A stretch of DNA of 7,328 nucleotides from Terriglobus sp. (GTDB lineage Bacteria; Acidobacteriota; Terriglobia; Terriglobales; Acidobacteriaceae), in assembly GCA_023265355.1 (NCBI GenBank), contig JAHFTZ010000086.1, positions 1-7,328 on the forward strand, written 5' to 3'. This document shows, one piece after another, positions 5,988-7,328 of the stretch. The notes beneath the pieces are model-generated. The model was not told where the DNA came from and ran no database searches. It worked only from the letters and a program-made list of their open reading frames with translations. The number at the start of each line of letters is the position of its first letter. Position 1 is the first letter of the stretch. Both the position numbers and the translations under genes were made by a program.

Positions 5988-6005
5988 CCAGATGAATCCA
6001 TCTGG
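5988..6005 (+). repeat. Perfect 7-bp hairpin after the SulP gene
   Basis: CCAGATG and CATCTGG flank a 4-nt loop (AATC). No T-run follows on either strand, so it is not a standard intrinsic terminator. It may be part of the repeat unit, or may protect the 3' end of the sulP transcript. Confidence 0.5.
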
Positions 6006-6205
6006 CGGTTGGTATGCGTGTGGGCCTGCATCGCGCGCGGAGATCGCTGGTCTATCCGCCGGTTGAGGCCTTTGGGGATGAGAGCGACAACTATGTTCAG
6101 ACGCTGGGGATCAGTGCATGATTTGAGGGCAAGCCTCTCTCTTGTGACAATGATTTGCATCACATAGGGACGCGGTGTACTTCCGCGACGCTGGAGAGAT
6201 GGTTG
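6006..6205. other. Intergenic region with a short possible gene remnant
   Basis: About 200 bp without a confident gene. A 35-codon frame runs from ATG 6014 to TGA 6121 and encodes RRSLVYPPVEAFGDESDNY and a short tail. The composition looks like protein, but there is no ribosome binding site and the frame is stopped upstream (TGA at 5993). It may be the tail of a decayed gene. TTGTGA at 6142-6147 could serve as a -35 for the next gene, but no matching -10 is clear. Confidence 0.3.
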
Positions 6206-6961
6206 ATGCGTTGGTTGTCGGTGTTTTTTCTTTGTAGTGGCGCTGCATTGGCGATGGCTGAGCCCTTGCCGGTGCGGCATGTGCAGGGTTCGATGCAAAA
6301 GACCCTTATCGTGCGGTCGGAGACAGGCGCGGAGATTGCGCGGGGTTCTCTGCAGCAGGTGGCCCGTGGAACGGATGTATCCCTTCACCTTGTGTATACG
6401 TTTCGCGACGGTTCGATGGATGACGAGAGCACGGACTTCTCTCAGCGCGGAGTTTTTCGCCTGGTGCGGGACAGGCATATACAGAAGGGGCCCTATTTCC
6501 CAAGGCAGGTCGATGTATCGGTGGAGATGTCCACCGGGGTCGTGATCAACCGGGATAGGGATGGTAAGGCCGACACATCCAAGTCCAAGCTTCCCGACGA
6601 TCTATCGAATGGCCTGCTGGGAACGCTGTTGTTGAATGCCCGTGAAGACGCGCCGGTCTTCCAAGTGAGCTATCTGGCTCCCGTAGGCAAAGGACGTCTG
6701 GTGAAGCTGGCGGTAACTTCTGACGGCTCGGGAGAACTTCGTATCGCGGAAACGAAGAGGACGGCCCATATCTTTCGCGTAAAGGCGGAGATGAGCGGGA
6801 TCACCGCAATGATTGCGGCGGCCGCTGGCATGCGTCCAGCAGATACGCGCGTTTGGATCGTCGAGGGCGATTCTCCTGAGCTGGTGAGGATCCAGGGGCA
6901 GATGTATGTCGGTGGTCCGATGGTCAGTATTGAAATGGTGGGAGCGACCTTTACGCGCTAG
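6206..6961 (+). CDS. Secreted protein of unknown function
   Basis: A 251-residue protein I do not recognise. ATG at 6206 is preferred because GGAGAG (6193-6198) precedes it by 7 nt and it begins a clean signal peptide (MRWLSVFFLCSGAALAMA, cleavage probably before EPLP). The reading frame is open upstream from TTG 6155, but that would add a 17-residue polar extension before the signal. The mature part reads as alternating beta-strands: GSMQKTLIVRSETGAEIARG, DVSLHLVYTFRDGSMDDEST, then VFQVSYLAPVGKGRLVKLAV. No Cys for lipidation, no membrane segment and no catalytic motif stand out. It resembles periplasmic beta-sheet proteins of the DUF3108/LolA general type only loosely, which is a guess. It lies 63 bp before the sensor gene in the same direction and could share its transcript. 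Confidence 0.7.
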   Translation: MRWLSVFFLCSGAALAMAEPLPVRHVQGSMQKTLIVRSETGAEIARGSLQQVARGTDVSLHLVYTFRDGSMDDESTDFSQRGVFRLVRDRHIQKGPYFPRQVDVSVEMSTGVVINRDRDGKADTSKSKLPDDLSNGLLGTLLLNAREDAPVFQVSYLAPVGKGRLVKLAVTSDGSGELRIAETKRTAHIFRVKAEMSGITAMIAAAAGMRPADTRVWIVEGDSPELVRIQGQMYVGGPMVSIEMVGATFTR

Positions 6962-7024
6962 CGGAAAGAGTCGATCAGGATGCACGTTGTGGCGCGGGGA
7001 AGCAAGACGAGATAGGTTGAAGAG

Positions 7025-7328
7025 ATGGCAGCGGCGAATGGTACGAAGGACGGCATGACCGTATCGAAGGACACCATGGCAACGAAGATCAACCGGGCAC
7101 TCGTGCCTGCGGTTCTAATTGGCGCGATTTTGTTTGTTGCGGGCAATGCCTGGATGGCGTTGCGGTCGGTCCGGGCTTTGCAGATGAGCCAGGGATGGGT
7201 CGACCACACGTGGCAGGTCATCACCCAGGTGGAGCGGATTATGAGCTCCGCCAAGGATGCAGAGACGGGCAGCCGGGGTTATCTGCTGACCGGCGATACC
7301 AAGTACCTGGACCCCTATCTCAAGGCGC
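7025..7328 (+). CDS. CHASE3-domain membrane sensor, N-terminal part (runs off window)
   Basis: The first 101 residues of a larger protein. A cytosolic N-terminus is followed by a transmembrane helix at about 25-46 (LVPAVLIGAILFVAGNAWMA). The start of a CHASE3 extracytoplasmic sensing domain follows, including its hallmark AETGSRGYLLTG (79-90) and KYLDPYL. CHASE3 is normally followed by a second membrane helix and then a histidine kinase, cyclase or chemotaxis output, which lies beyond the edge, so the output is unknown. An in-frame TAG at 7014-7016 limits the frame. Three ATGs are possible: 7025 (no usable ribosome binding site), 7055 and 7076. The latter two each have AGGA 4 nt ahead, within a duplicated segment. 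The earliest is listed; the true start may be 7055 or 7076, still leaving the helix intact. Confidence 0.85.
   Translation, partial: MAAANGTKDGMTVSKDTMATKINRALVPAVLIGAILFVAGNAWMALRSVRALQMSQGWVDHTWQVITQVERIMSSAKDAETGSRGYLLTGDTKYLDPYLKA
7040..7081 (+). repeat. Imperfect 21-bp tandem repeat at the sensor gene start
   Basis: 7040-7060 and 7061-7081 agree at 14 of 21 positions and share CGAAGGACNNCATG. Each unit holds AGGA, a 4-nt gap and an in-frame ATG, so the ribosome binding site and start codon appear duplicated. Confidence 0.5.

Noticed and set aside
5988..6005. Hairpin as an intrinsic terminator for sulP
   Set aside because: The stem is perfect but only moderately GC-rich and no T-run follows on either strand; kept as a repeat only.
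6143..6164. TGTGA and TCACA inverted repeat resembling a CRP site
   Set aside because: The half-sites are 12 bp apart, not the 6 bp of CRP-family sites, so a chance match is more likely.

Overview
The window looks like a chromosomal stretch from an acidobacterium, most likely class Terriglobia (the Terriglobus/Granulicella/Edaphobacter group). Four things point there. Base composition is moderately high in GC. Two secreted proteins have a type I associate with this group: a DUF5715-like protein and a PEGA protein with a conserved hydrophobic segment. A short cytochrome of the 'planctomycete' PSCyt1 type is present. Two intergenic copies of a GTCATcC...AGCGtaGCGAaGGA repeat, which is common in acidobacterial genomes, are also present. 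This assignment rests on recognition and was not tested by a search.

Layout. 1-1289 (minus) holds most of a secreted protein with a long low-complexity linker and an M15-peptidase-like signature; its C-terminus lies beyond the left edge. It is divergent from 1394-1822 (plus), a small lipoprotein carrying one PSCyt1 haem domain. That gene converges on an HD-domain phosphohydrolase (1819-2412, minus), and the two stop codons overlap by 4 bp. After an intergenic repeat comes a minus-strand PEGA-domain secreted protein (2569-3402). Next is a minus-strand pair, Xre/MbcA-ParS-type antitoxin (3940-4356) followed by RES toxin (3486-3938), a type II toxin-antitoxin module whose genes are 1 nt apart. 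A 107-bp divergent region carries a perfect TATAAT and a series of TGGGTTCA repeats. It separates the module from a SulP anion transporter with a C-terminal STAS domain (4464-5942, plus). A second repeat copy, a perfect hairpin and a possible gene remnant follow. The last two genes are an unrecognised secreted protein (6206-6961, plus) and the beginning of a CHASE3-type membrane sensor (7025 to the right edge, plus).

How the genes fit together. Only the RES-Xre pair is a clear functional unit: the antitoxin should neutralise an NAD+-degrading toxin and repress its own promoter through the repeats. The other genes look like individually transcribed envelope, transport and signalling genes. No phage, IS element, CRISPR array, tRNA or rRNA was recognised. 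I do not see strong evidence for a wholly new multigene system. The best leads are the M15-like signature in the DUF5715-type protein, the repeat-rich operator shared by the toxin-antitoxin module and the transporter, and the free-standing PSCyt1 lipoprotein.
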